From Thiotrichales bacterium (lineage in GTDB: Bacteria; Pseudomonadota; Gammaproteobacteria; Thiomicrospirales; Thiomicrospiraceae): DNA of 64,000 nt. The notes beneath the pieces are model-generated. The model was given only the letters and a program-made list of their open reading frames with translations, searched no databases and was not told the origin of the DNA. The stretch spans positions 1 to 64,000 of the forward strand of contig JAFGXP010000003.1 of the NCBI GenBank assembly GCA_016936535.1, read 5' to 3'. The translations under genes and the position numbers were made by a program. Below, piece by piece: positions 11,704 through 21,673 of this stretch. Every line of letters begins with the position of its first letter. Positions within the stretch are counted from its first letter, which is position 1.

Positions 11704-12778
11704 GCACTTCCTGATAGACCTGAAAGTTGCCCTCGACCATTTTTGCAACCGAAAAATGGTCACGCATACGCTGTTTACCACACAGACCGAGCTGGGTTCT
11801 TAACTCCGCATTCGCCAGCAACCGTGCAAGCGCCTGCTGCAAAGCTTCACAGTCTGCTGGCGGCACCAAAAGACCATTTTCCCCGTCTTGCACCGCCTCT
11901 GGAATGCCACCAACCGCACTGGCAATAATCGGCACCCCCTGCTGCGAAGCTTGAAGCAACGCAATGCCCAAGCCTTCCATCAGTGCAGGATGCACCAATA
12001 AATCCAAACAGCCAAACAATCCCGGCATATCCGGACAAAAACCAGCAAATTGCACCCTGTTTTGTAAATCCAAGCCCTCTACTTCTTGCTCCAGTACATT
12101 ACGATAAGCGCCCTGACCAAAAAAAATGACCCGCAGATTTGGGTATTGCCTCACCAGACTCGGCAAAGTTTGCAACAGAAAACGATGACCTTTACGCTCA
12201 ATTAACTGTGCAACCACACCCAACACCACATCAGACTGACTTAAGGCAAAACGCCGGCGAAATGCCATTCGATCGCAGGCAACGGTTGCGTCCTCAGCCA
12301 CCGCACTTCGCACGGTAATGACTTTTTCGGCGGGCACGCCTTGTGCCAGAAGAACTTGGCGAATCCCGTCTGAAATGGTAATCACTTTTTGATACCATCC
12401 GTATTTTTGCTGAGCAACCCAAGCGTTTTCGGGATTATCCACCCGACGTGAAATTACCGCAGGTACACCCAGCGACCTCGCCGCCAATCCTCCCCAAACC
12501 TCGGCACCGCGGCGACTGTGAACATGCACTAAATCGGGCTGAACCTGTTTTATTACCCGACGAATACGCCAAAACAGTCTAAAATCCAAATCGCCTTGTG
12601 CCGGAATAGTTTGCACCTCAAATCCCTGAGCCCTCATCTCTTGGGCGATCACACTCCCCTCAGGCGCGAGCAAACAATTTTCTACTGCAAATTGTTCTCG
12701 CAATCCACGCAAGATAAACGCCACCTGCTTTGCGCCACCATACAAATTCATCCCCAACTCAATATGCAGTACTCTCAC
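11690..12778 (-). CDS. Glycosyltransferase family 4 protein
   Basis: RVLHIELGMNLYGGAKQVAFILRGL; HSRRGAEVWGGLAAR; PALMEGLGIALLQASQQGVPIIASAVGGIPEAV. Likely GTG start at 12778 with AGGAG upstream (ORF extends to 12853). Confidence 0.85.
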   Translation of the reverse strand: MRVLHIELGMNLYGGAKQVAFILRGLREQFAVENCLLAPEGSVIAQEMRAQGFEVQTIPAQGDLDFRLFWRIRRVIKQVQPDLVHVHSRRGAEVWGGLAARSLGVPAVISRRVDNPENAWVAQQKYGWYQKVITISDGIRQVLLAQGVPAEKVITVRSAVAEDATVACDRMAFRRRFALSQSDVVLGVVAQLIERKGHRFLLQTLPSLVRQYPNLRVIFFGQGAYRNVLEQEVEGLDLQNRVQFAGFCPDMPGLFGCLDLLVHPALMEGLGIALLQASQQGVPIIASAVGGIPEAVQDGENGLLVPPADCEALQQALARLLANAELRTQLGLCGKQRMRDHFSVAKMVEGNFQVYQEVLTKG

Positions 12779-12786
12779 ATCAACTC

Positions 12787-13809
12787 CTATTTTTGCTCGA
12801 GCAGATGCTGCCACGCCTGAAACACCCGATCTGGGGTCAAGGCACGCATGCAATCAAAACGGCCATCGCACGTTGGATGACGACGACAGGGCGAACATGG
12901 CATTTTATGGTAAAGCACCTGTGCCTGTTGCGTTCGTGGATTTTGGTAAGGCAAGGTAGAACCAAACAACGCGAGAGTGGGTCGTTTTTCGGCAATCCCA
13001 ATGTGGGTTAACCCAGTATCAACACCAATCACACCTTGAGCCCGACGAATCAGAGCAATAGCTTCCTGAATCTGAGTCTGACCGACTAAATTGACAACCT
13101 GTTGCGGCATGGCCTGCATCAACGCCTGTGCCGCGGCAACATCGGCTGGCCCCCCTAAAATCACAATAGGCTGCCAGGATGGAAATAAGCAGGCCAAACT
13201 TTGCCAGTTCTCGGCAAACCAATGCTTTTGAGGGCGGGTGGTAAAGGGACAAAACACCAGGTAGTTATTACCCACTTGAGCGAACAGACTTTCGCTTTTG
13301 GGGGTATCGAGCTGAGTAGGCAATTGCATCCAAAACTGTCGAGTATCGCATCCCAAATACGCGGCCAGAGCCTCGTATTCTGAACTGATTAAGGCGCCGT
13401 CCACCGCGTCACCAGATACGACTTCATCCATCCATCTTGCCGTCCCCTCCTTGGCATTCAAACCCACTTTGCGTTTCGCGCTGGACCATTTGACCCAAAG
13501 TGCACTTTTTATCAAACCTTGAAGATCAAGAGCCAAATCAAATTCTTGCGCACGCAATTGCTGTTTTAACGCGCGTATTTCACGCCACACACCGAGCCAC
13601 TTTCCTGCTTTAAAAGCCTCTTTCCAGCGCCCTTTGGGAATCAGAATCAACTGATCAATTAAAGGGTGATTGCGGATGACATCGGCAAATTCTGGCTGCA
13701 CCGCCCAATGGATTTCAGCATTTGGAAAACGGGTTTTCAACGCGGCCAGCAAGGGCGTTGCCATCACTAAATCCCCCAGCGCGCTGAGACGAACAATTAA
13801 CACTTTCAT
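12787..13809 (-). CDS. LPS heptosyltransferase family protein (GT9)
   Basis: MKVLIVRLSALGDLVMATPLLAALK; GVIGVDTGLTHIGIAEKRPTLALFGSTLP. Confidence 0.88.
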   Translation of the reverse strand: MKVLIVRLSALGDLVMATPLLAALKTRFPNAEIHWAVQPEFADVIRNHPLIDQLILIPKGRWKEAFKAGKWLGVWREIRALKQQLRAQEFDLALDLQGLIKSALWVKWSSAKRKVGLNAKEGTARWMDEVVSGDAVDGALISSEYEALAAYLGCDTRQFWMQLPTQLDTPKSESLFAQVGNNYLVFCPFTTRPQKHWFAENWQSLACLFPSWQPIVILGGPADVAAAQALMQAMPQQVVNLVGQTQIQEAIALIRRAQGVIGVDTGLTHIGIAEKRPTLALFGSTLPYQNPRTQQAQVLYHKMPCSPCRRHPTCDGRFDCMRALTPDRVFQAWQHLLEQK

Positions 13810-14780
13810 GGTGATGAATTTAACTCAATACAGGTGAACATCGGTTGACGACAGCAATAGTCCCAAATATGAGCGAAACCCTCAGCCTGCGCTTGACTGG
13901 CAAAGCCCGATAAGGGCAGGCGATAAAGGGTAATCGGTAAATCGGGACGAAGCAAAGCGAGCGTATCCAGCGCCGAACTGCCAAAACTGCAAACAATGGC
14001 GTCTGAGGCAAAATACGGAAAGTAAAGCTCTAGAGGGTAGTCCAATTTTACACAAGCAAACCCATATCGCTGGGCCCAACCCTTAACCAGAATCTCATCA
14101 TCGTAACGATGCATGATATACAGCAAAGGCCCTTCATGTCGGTGACGCGCGACCACCTCGGCCATTTTTGCTTCCAAACTTGGATAGGTTTGCAGGATAT
14201 TGGTTCCAATAAATACCACTTTGCGCTGAGCAAGCAGGTCAAGTTGCGGGAGCTCCGGCCGCAAGCGATGCAAAAATTGCAGCGTGTTTTTCTGGGCTAG
14301 CTGCGCTTTTTCGAGGGCATAATCGGCATAATACGTAAAAAACTCTGAGCGTTGAACAAAGCTTTTATTCAAACGCTTTAGGAATTTATTTTTATGCAGA
14401 CCAACCGCCTGCGGTCGCTGCAAAATCGTTAAGGTCTTTTGGCCGTCATCCACTAAGATTGGGTGCGCTTGCGGCAAAGAATTTACCAGCCAAGCGGCCC
14501 AAGACGCATAGGTTCCATAAACAACATAGTCAATTGGCGAGGGAAGCAACCGCAATAGCCGGTGTAACTTTAACGGGAAAAGCAAACGAAAAGAACGGCT
14601 TAGGGCAAAAAAGTACACCTGTTGCAAATCAAATAGCGTTACGAGTTCTTGCATCCGCCGATGGTTCGTTTGGCAATCGAAAAACAGCACATAAACCCCA
14701 TTTAACGAATAGGTTTTTTCGGCCTCGATTAAATTAACCAGTTGCAGGGGCGTTTGCCCAATCAAAAGTGCGTGTTTCAT
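13806..14780 (-). CDS. Sialyltransferase/polysialyltransferase-like glycosyltransferase (GT52-like), putative
   Basis: ALLIGQTPLQLVNLIEA, VVYGTYASWAAWLVNSLPQAHPILVDDGQKT, YIMHRYDD, VCSFGSSALDTLALL; likely ATG at 14780 (ORF to 14810). Confidence 0.5.
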   Translation of the reverse strand: MKHALLIGQTPLQLVNLIEAEKTYSLNGVYVLFFDCQTNHRRMQELVTLFDLQQVYFFALSRSFRLLFPLKLHRLLRLLPSPIDYVVYGTYASWAAWLVNSLPQAHPILVDDGQKTLTILQRPQAVGLHKNKFLKRLNKSFVQRSEFFTYYADYALEKAQLAQKNTLQFLHRLRPELPQLDLLAQRKVVFIGTNILQTYPSLEAKMAEVVARHRHEGPLLYIMHRYDDEILVKGWAQRYGFACVKLDYPLELYFPYFASDAIVCSFGSSALDTLALLRPDLPITLYRLPLSGFASQAQAEGFAHIWDYCCRQPMFTCIELNSSP

Positions 14781-14932
14781 CTTCTCTTTTAGCGCTAGGA
14801 CGAGACGCAATCAAAGCCCAGTTTGAGCCACAACGCACCCCGTATTTGGATGGGCAAAAAACCCTTTTATGATACAGTTTTTAAACCCCTGTCGGGCTAA
14901 TTTAGTAAAATGCAGGCCAATTTTACTGCCGC

Positions 14933-16699
14933 ATGAGCCAAAAGCATCCCATGATTCATCCCGATACCTTGCGCCTTTATAAGCGCCTGCTTGGTTATAT
15001 CCGTCCTTACTATAAAGTGGTTGCCATTACCCTGACCGCCTTATTTATTACCGCGGCTGTCACCCCTTTGTTACCCGCTTTACTCAAAGAAGTGGTGGAC
15101 GAAAGTCTTATTGCCAAAAACCAAGAGACCCTTGTAACCATTCCCCTGCTCATCATTTTGATTTTTATGGTTCGCGGTTTTGCAGAATATGCCAGCAAAG
15201 TCGCTGGTGAATGGGTCGCCCACAAAGCAATTCAAGATATCCGATCCGAGCTGTTTTCCAAGTTAAACCGCCTCAGCGAACAGACACATCGTGACTATAC
15301 CGAAGGCAACCTACTCTCAAAAATTACCTACGATGTTCCGCAAGTTGGCGCAACCTTGAGCCAAGCATGGATGGTGATTATAAAAGAGTCCCTGATTGTG
15401 CTGGGCTTGCTCGGTTTTTTGTTTTACACCACCTGGCAGCTCACCTTACTGATCTTAGTGATTACGCCAATTGTGGCTTGGGTTCTGAATCGCGCCAGTC
15501 AGTTGATGCGTCAATCGAACCGGCATATTCAAGCCAGTATGGGACAGCTGACCCAGCGACTGGGAGAAACCCTCAAGGGGCACAAAGAAATTAAAATTTA
15601 CGGCGCACAAGCTTATGAACAGGAACGCTTTGATCAAGCCTCAGAGACCCTGCGAAAGCACACCATGCGTTCCGTCCGAGTAGCCGCCGCGAATGTCCCC
15701 GTCATTCAATTGATTGCCTCGGTTTCTTTAGCTGGAGTCATTTACGTTGCCTCGGTGATGTCCGTTAAAGACTTATTAACACCAGGCGAGTTCATCGCTT
15801 TTGTCACCGCAATGGTCATGATTTTTGACCCTCTGCGTCGTCTGACCAACATTAACACCACCATTCAACGCGGTATGGCTGCGGCAGAAAGCATCTTTGA
15901 AATGCTCGACCAGACCGAAGAAGACCCAGGAAAAGGACAACGACTTGATTGGGTAAAAGGCCAAATCGACATTCAAGCGCTTGATTTTGGTTATCTTGAC
16001 CTCCCATTATTTCAGCAGCTCAACCTCCATATTCCAGCGGGGCAAACGTTTGCACTGGTCGGCAGCTCTGGCAGTGGCAAAAGCACACTTGCTAATCTGC
16101 TCAGCGGCTTCTATCCACCTCAAGCGGGTAGCATTCTGTTAGATGGCACCGACATCCGTCAGCTTGATCTCCCTTTTTTACGTCAGCAAATCGCTTACGT
16201 AAGCCAAAATGTCATTCTTTTTAATGACACCCTTGCCGCCAACATTGCCTACGGACGCACCGATCTGCCGCTCGAACAGATTGAAGCGGCCGCCAAAGCC
16301 GCTTATGCTTGGGAATTTATTGAAAAACTGCCCGAAGGCTTAATGACGTTAATCGGTGAAAACGGAGCCAGTCTTTCAGGTGGACAACGCCAACGCATTG
16401 CACTGGCACGAGCGTTTTTGAAAAATGCCCCGATTTTGATTCTGGATGAAGCCACCTCCGCACTCGACACACAAAGTGAATTGCAAATCCAAAAAGCACT
16501 CGAACAAATCAAAGAAAACCGAACCGTTATTATTATTGCGCACCGTCTCAGCACCATTGAAAAAGCCGATCAAATTGTGGTTTTTGAACAAGGTCGCATC
16601 CTTGAGCAAGGCACGCACAGCCAATTGCTGGGACAAAACGGCAGCTATGCCCGACTTTATCAACAAGGCGAATTTTGCGATGACGTCCACACCAACTAA
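14933..16699 (+). CDS. msbA: Lipid A export ATP-binding/permease protein MsbA
   Basis: ABC exporter with Walker A GSSGSGKSTL, LSGGQRQRIALARAFLK; followed by lipid A acyltransferase. Confidence 0.9.
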   Translation: MSQKHPMIHPDTLRLYKRLLGYIRPYYKVVAITLTALFITAAVTPLLPALLKEVVDESLIAKNQETLVTIPLLIILIFMVRGFAEYASKVAGEWVAHKAIQDIRSELFSKLNRLSEQTHRDYTEGNLLSKITYDVPQVGATLSQAWMVIIKESLIVLGLLGFLFYTTWQLTLLILVITPIVAWVLNRASQLMRQSNRHIQASMGQLTQRLGETLKGHKEIKIYGAQAYEQERFDQASETLRKHTMRSVRVAAANVPVIQLIASVSLAGVIYVASVMSVKDLLTPGEFIAFVTAMVMIFDPLRRLTNINTTIQRGMAAAESIFEMLDQTEEDPGKGQRLDWVKGQIDIQALDFGYLDLPLFQQLNLHIPAGQTFALVGSSGSGKSTLANLLSGFYPPQAGSILLDGTDIRQLDLPFLRQQIAYVSQNVILFNDTLAANIAYGRTDLPLEQIEAAAKAAYAWEFIEKLPEGLMTLIGENGASLSGGQRQRIALARAFLKNAPILILDEATSALDTQSELQIQKALEQIKENRTVIIIAHRLSTIEKADQIVVFEQGRILEQGTHSQLLGQNGSYARLYQQGEFCDDVHTN

Positions 16700-17642
16700 C
16701 CGCGACCAAACACGTCAAAAACGGTTTATCGCCCCTCAATACTGGCCTATTTGGTTGGGTGTCGGTTTGTTACGTGGCCTCAGTTTATTACCGAGCTCAG
16801 CACAATTTGCCACTGGCCGCCTGCTCGGCACTGCACTCTATTGGTTCGCGATCAAACGACGAAAAACCGCTCTGGCGAACATCCAACTGGCGTTTCCAGA
16901 AAAAAGTGCACAAGAACAAAAAGCTCTTTGTCGTGCGCATTTTGGCTCATTGGGCATGAGTTTTGCCGAGATGGCACTGGTTTGGCATGGTGCCAAACGG
17001 TATAAAAATTGGCCCGACGCTGCCGCGCAACTCGTCGAATTTCATGGACAAGAATATTTGCAACAAGCCTTGGAGAGTGACCGTGGGCTCTTAATACTTG
17101 CTCCTCACTTCACAACTCTCGAAGTGACTGGACTGTTTATTGGACTCCTAACGCCCTATCATGCCGTGTATCGTCCGCATAATAATCCGCTTATGGATGC
17201 GATTATTGCCAAAGGCCGCAGTCTTACTTGTTCCGATGGTACTCAAGTTCAACCGGTGGCCAATCACAACACGCGCTTAATGCTCAAGGTACTCAAATCC
17301 GGTCAGGCAATGACACTGTTACCCGACCAACGCTATCGCGCCAAAGGATCAATAGCGGTGCCCTTATTTGGCAAAATTTGCCCTAGCAACCCCGCCACCT
17401 CAAAACTCGCCAAGCTCAGCGGCTGTGCGGTCATTCCTACCTTTACCTTTCGCCATTTAACGACACAAGGCCCTCGCTATCAGGTCCATTTTTTACCTGC
17501 ACTGGAAAACTTTCCCAGTGGCGATGACTATGCTGACACTCTTCGTTTACACCACTTGTACGAACAAGCGATTCGGCAAGCACCCGAACAATATCTTTGG
17601 GTGCATGATCGCTGGGACCTCAAACGCCAAAGCAGCGCTTAA
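16680..17642 (+). CDS. Lysophospholipid/lipid A biosynthesis acyltransferase (LpxL/HtrB family)
   Basis: APHFTTLE = HX4(D/E) acyltransferase motif; ATG at 16680 overlaps msbA 3' end (listed ORF opens at 16446). Confidence 0.88.
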   Translation: MTSTPTNRDQTRQKRFIAPQYWPIWLGVGLLRGLSLLPSSAQFATGRLLGTALYWFAIKRRKTALANIQLAFPEKSAQEQKALCRAHFGSLGMSFAEMALVWHGAKRYKNWPDAAAQLVEFHGQEYLQQALESDRGLLILAPHFTTLEVTGLFIGLLTPYHAVYRPHNNPLMDAIIAKGRSLTCSDGTQVQPVANHNTRLMLKVLKSGQAMTLLPDQRYRAKGSIAVPLFGKICPSNPATSKLAKLSGCAVIPTFTFRHLTTQGPRYQVHFLPALENFPSGDDYADTLRLHHLYEQAIRQAPEQYLWVHDRWDLKRQSSA

Positions 17643-17753
17643 GCAAAGACAGAACATAGCCAAATGGATTGAGGTACAGAAGAATTTCACTGAGCCAGGC
17701 ACTAAGAAATAAGACCTCGCTGCAGTCAATGGGAACGCATTCTGTGCCTTATT

Positions 17754-17793
17754 AAATAAAAAAGCCGCGATTCAGTTTAAGCTAAATCGCGGC
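17754..17793 (-). terminator. Rho-independent terminator
   Basis: GCCGCGATT-N12-AATCGCGGC stem, T-run on minus strand; downstream of the 17828..18037 gene. Confidence 0.8.
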
Positions 17794-17827
17794 CTTTCGA
17801 CGTTGGCAACACCGTCAATAATTGAGC

Positions 17828-18037
17828 TCAATGCCCGCCAACATGATGGGGATCAAAGTCAATGAGCACATACTCTGTTCCGCAATAAGGACATTTGGCT
17901 TTGCCGGTTTTTTCAATCGGCAAAAATACCCTTGGGTGCGAATTCCACTGACTCATTTGCGGCATCGGACAATGCAATGACAGATCTTTACTGCTCACCT
18001 CAATGTACTTTTTGCTGTGGGTTGAGTTTGAGGACAT
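17828..18037 (-). CDS. Zinc-finger domain-containing protein (COG4391-like)
   Basis: LHCPMPQMSQWNSHPRVFLPIEKTGKAKCPYCGTEYVL; C/H/CxxC pattern. Confidence 0.8.
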   Translation of the reverse strand: MSSNSTHSKKYIEVSSKDLSLHCPMPQMSQWNSHPRVFLPIEKTGKAKCPYCGTEYVLIDFDPHHVGGH

Positions 18038-18058
18038 TGGGCTCTCCTAAAGCAAATT

Positions 18059-18988
18059 TTAATTTGAAACCTGGGTTAACCACGCCATATGCTGCGGTGA
18101 ACGCCCATGAACAATGTCAAAGTACATCGACTGAAGTTTTTCGGTAATCGGACCGCGGCTACCACAACCGATTTCACGATTATCCAACATACGAATCGGC
18201 GTCACTTCGGCAGCCGTTCCAGTAAAGAAAGCCTCATCGGCAATGTAAACTTCATCACGAGTAATCCGTTTTTCGCGCACTTCAATCCCGATTTCCTTGG
18301 CCAATTGCATAATGGTTTTACGAGTAATTCCATCTAGACAAGAGGTTAGTTCCGGCGTGTAAAGAATGCCCTCTTTGACCATAAAGAAGTTTTCACCCGA
18401 TCCTTCGGAAACGTAACCATCTACGTCCAACAGCAAAGCTTCATGACACCCATTACCAATCGCTTCTTGCAGGGCCAACATCGAGTTCATGTACTGGCCG
18501 TTTGATTTAGCCTTGGTCATGGTGACATTCACATGGTGACGCGTATAGGAAGAGGTGGCAATCTTAATCCCTTTGGTTAAATTCTCCTCACCCATATAAG
18601 CGCCCCACTCCCAAGCGGCGACCATCACATGAACTTGTAAGTTATCTGCGCGCAATCCCATGCCTTCGGCGCCATAAAACGCCATTGGACGAATATAGGC
18701 CGACTTCAAATTGTTTTCGCGGACTGCCGCACGCTGCGCCGCATCCAACGTTGCTTTGTCGTAAGGCATTTTCATATTCATGATTTTCGCGGAGTTCAGC
18801 AAACGCTGGGTGTGGGCATCTAAGCGGAAAATAGAGGTTCCTTGCTCAGCATTGTACGCACGCACGCCTTCAAACACGCCCATGCCGTAGTGCAAGGTGT
18901 GGGTAAGTACGTGAATTTTGGCTTCGCGCCAAGGCACCATTTCGCCATCAAGCCAAATCACGCCGTCTCTATCTGCCATCGTTTGCAT
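18059..18988 (-). CDS. ilvE: Branched-chain amino acid aminotransferase
   Basis: IWLDGEMVPWREAKIHVLTHTLHYGMGVFEGVRAY; GYVSEGSGENFF; start uncertain (ORF to 19021, ATG at 18988 or 18979). Confidence 0.93.
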   Translation of the reverse strand: MQTMADRDGVIWLDGEMVPWREAKIHVLTHTLHYGMGVFEGVRAYNAEQGTSIFRLDAHTQRLLNSAKIMNMKMPYDKATLDAAQRAAVRENNLKSAYIRPMAFYGAEGMGLRADNLQVHVMVAAWEWGAYMGEENLTKGIKIATSSYTRHHVNVTMTKAKSNGQYMNSMLALQEAIGNGCHEALLLDVDGYVSEGSGENFFMVKEGILYTPELTSCLDGITRKTIMQLAKEIGIEVREKRITRDEVYIADEAFFTGTAAEVTPIRMLDNREIGCGSRGPITEKLQSMYFDIVHGRSPQHMAWLTQVSN

Positions 18989-19389
18989 TGAATGTTTACT
19001 CCAAAAACAGTGAATTGCCAAAGCGACTGAATCCAGCCGCCAAAGTAAAAAATATAGCCGGTTATTCTAGCGAATCCGACCCTAAACTGTTGAAATAATT
19101 TTTAACTCAACCGACTCTTAAGGGTTTGGTCAGTCAGACCACTTACCATTGCGCAATCCCATGCCAAAACCAACAAAATATTGTGTAATCACTTGAAATT
19201 TCTGGTGCAAAAGCTAAAATCACTCTTTTGCTATTTCTGCCTCAGTGGGTTCCTTGCAAGAAAGCAACCAAATTGGAAACGTATTTTTGAGCTTAGTTTG
19301 CGCCGCTCTCCAAAACGAGCCGCACCCAAAAGCAAGTTGAAAAATGCCTTTCAAGGTTGCTTTTTTTGTTTGTATCCAAAATGAAACGG

Positions 19390-19414
19390 ACTGGGGGCAC
19401 CACTCGCCCCCAGT
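19390..19414. other. GC-rich 9-bp perfect hairpin upstream of argD
   Basis: ACTGGGGGC-accactc-GCCCCCAGT, no adjacent T-run. Confidence 0.6.
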
Positions 19415-19479
19415 AGAATACGGCGTTATCCGGTCACCACATCCAGCCCGATACCGGATTTAAGAGAAAGGAAAACTCG

Positions 19480-20655
19480 ATGTCACATTTAATGAATACC
19501 TACGCACGCCTGCCAGTGAGCTTTTGCAAAGGCCAAGGTGCCGTGCTGCAAGACACCGAAGGCAAACACTATCTAGACGCGGTCAGTGGCATCGCAGTCA
19601 CAAGCTTGGGCCATGCGCATCCCGCGATTGCGGAAGCCATTTGCAGCCAAAGCCAAACCCTCTTGCACACCTCAAATCTGTACCAGATTGAAAAACAAGT
19701 GCAACTGGCTGATAAACTCTGCACGCTTTCTGGCATGGAGAAGGTCTTCTTCTGTAATTCGGGCGCCGAAGCGAATGAAGCCGCGATTAAAATTGCCCGC
19801 AAATCAGCGAATCAAAAAGGCATTACCCATCCAAAAATTATTGTGATGGAAAACAGCTTTCACGGACGTACCCTCGCCACCCTAAGTGCGACCGGCAATC
19901 CAAAGGTACAAGAAGGGTTTTATCCCTTGGTTGAAGGCTTTGTGCGGGTACCTTATGACAATCTAGAAGCGATTGAAGCGCTGCAAGATGACAAAGATAT
20001 TGTGGCCATTTTGGTTGAGCCGGTTCAAGGGGAAGGCGGAGTCCATGTCCCAAAAGCAGGTTACCTACAAAGCTTGCGCAAACTGTGTGATCAAAATGAC
20101 TGGTTGCTGATGATTGATGAAATCCAGACCGGAATTGGCCGCACAGGCAAATGGTTTGCTTTTCAGCACGAAGGCATTCTGCCGGATGTGTTGAGCCTTG
20201 CCAAAGCCTTAGGCAACGGAATGCCAATTGGCGCGAGCCTTGTAGCGGGCAAAGCCCGCGATATTTTAGTACCAGGTAACCACGGCACCACCTTTGGTGG
20301 CAATCTGTTGGCTTGTGCTGCGGCTTTAGCCGTGCTCAATACCTTAGAAATCCATAAATACATTGATCATGTAGCACAAAAAGGCGATGTCCTGCTCCAA
20401 GAGTTCAGAAAATCCCTTGCCGATGTGCCAGGTGTGGTTGAAGTACGGGGGAAGGGGTATATGATTGGTATCCAACTCAATCAACCCTGTGGAGTGCTGG
20501 TTGGCAAAGCCTTAGAGCAAGGACTGCTGATTAATGTGACTCGTGGCGATACGATTCGTTTACTTCCTCCTTTTGTTATGAATCAAGAGCAGTCGCAGCA
20601 ACTGGTTCAGATCATCACCCAATTGGTGCGTGAATTTACCGCGACCGCTTCCTAA
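19480..20655 (+). CDS. argD: Acetylornithine aminotransferase
   Basis: YLDAVSGIAVTSLGHAHPAI, FCNSGAEANEAAIKIAR, SFHGRTLATLSATG; upstream of argF. Confidence 0.93.
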   Translation: MSHLMNTYARLPVSFCKGQGAVLQDTEGKHYLDAVSGIAVTSLGHAHPAIAEAICSQSQTLLHTSNLYQIEKQVQLADKLCTLSGMEKVFFCNSGAEANEAAIKIARKSANQKGITHPKIIVMENSFHGRTLATLSATGNPKVQEGFYPLVEGFVRVPYDNLEAIEALQDDKDIVAILVEPVQGEGGVHVPKAGYLQSLRKLCDQNDWLLMIDEIQTGIGRTGKWFAFQHEGILPDVLSLAKALGNGMPIGASLVAGKARDILVPGNHGTTFGGNLLACAAALAVLNTLEIHKYIDHVAQKGDVLLQEFRKSLADVPGVVEVRGKGYMIGIQLNQPCGVLVGKALEQGLLINVTRGDTIRLLPPFVMNQEQSQQLVQIITQLVREFTATAS

Positions 20656-20670
20656 TACAATAAGTTCAAT

Positions 20671-21585
20671 ATGACTGTAAGACATTTTTTAACCCTTAAA
20701 GATTTAAGCAAAGCCGAGCTCCAGTATGTACTGGAGCGAGGGATTGAACTCAAAAAGCGCCACCAAAATGGTGAAGTGTACGAGCCACTCAAAAACAAAA
20801 GCTTGGCGATGATTTTTGAAAAATCATCCACCCGTACCCGCATTTCTTTTGAGGTGGGAATGACCCAACTCGGCGGCCACGCCATTTTTTTATCGCCTCG
20901 TGACACACAACTGGGCCGTGGCGAACCGATTGAAGACACTGCCCGCGTCATTTCTAGCATGGTCGATGCGATTATGGTGCGCACGTTTGAACACAATATC
21001 ATCGAAAAAATGGCAGAAAATGCCAGCGTACCGGTGATTAATGCGCTAACAGATGATTACCATCCTTGTCAGCTCTTGGCAGACATGCAGACTTTTCACG
21101 AATATCGCGGCAGTATTGCCGGCAAAACCGTGGCTTGGATTGGTGACGGCTACAATATGTGTCAATCCTATATCAACGCCGCAGCTCAGTACGATTTCAA
21201 CTTGCGGATTGCTTGTCCAGAAGGTTTCGACCCACGCCAAGATTTGATTGACCAGCATGCTGACCGAGTGCAAATTATTCGCGATAGCAAAGCGGCCGCG
21301 GCGGATGCCGATCTAATCGTGACCGATGTTTGGGCCAGTATGGGACAAGAAGAGGAACAGCGTCTTCGACAAAGAGCCTTTGCTGATTATCAAGTCACCG
21401 AAGAGATTATGGCTTGCGCCAAGCCGGATGCACTTTTTATGCATTGTTTGCCCGCGCATCGTGGTGAAGAAGTCTCAGCAGGCGTCATTGATGGCCCCCA
21501 GTCGGTGGTTTGGGATGAAGCAGAAAATCGTCTCCACGCACAAAAAGCCTTGCTGGAATTTCTCATCAACGGTAAATCAGATTAA
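20671..21585 (+). CDS. argF: Ornithine carbamoyltransferase
   Basis: [40 protein letters not shown]. Confidence 0.95.
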   Translation: MTVRHFLTLKDLSKAELQYVLERGIELKKRHQNGEVYEPLKNKSLAMIFEKSSTRTRISFEVGMTQLGGHAIFLSPRDTQLGRGEPIEDTARVISSMVDAIMVRTFEHNIIEKMAENASVPVINALTDDYHPCQLLADMQTFHEYRGSIAGKTVAWIGDGYNMCQSYINAAAQYDFNLRIACPEGFDPRQDLIDQHADRVQIIRDSKAAAADADLIVTDVWASMGQEEEQRLRQRAFADYQVTEEIMACAKPDALFMHCLPAHRGEEVSAGVIDGPQSVVWDEAENRLHAQKALLEFLINGKSD

Positions 21586-21626
21586 GCCTTCATTTATAAC
21601 GTATTTTTCAAGTAAAAAATGCCAAT

Positions 21627-21657
21627 AAAAAATCCCGCTTAGCGGGATTTTTTATTT
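21627..21657. terminator. Bidirectional Rho-independent terminator between convergent genes
   Basis: aaaaAATCCCGCTtAGCGGGATTttttattt. Confidence 0.88.
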
Positions 21658-21673
21658 AACTATGACCTATCAA

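Noticed and set aside
19181-19384. 67-aa ORF upstream of argD
   Set aside because: Lys/Arg/Cys-rich translation with no family resemblance; probably chance ORF in the ilvE-argD spacer.
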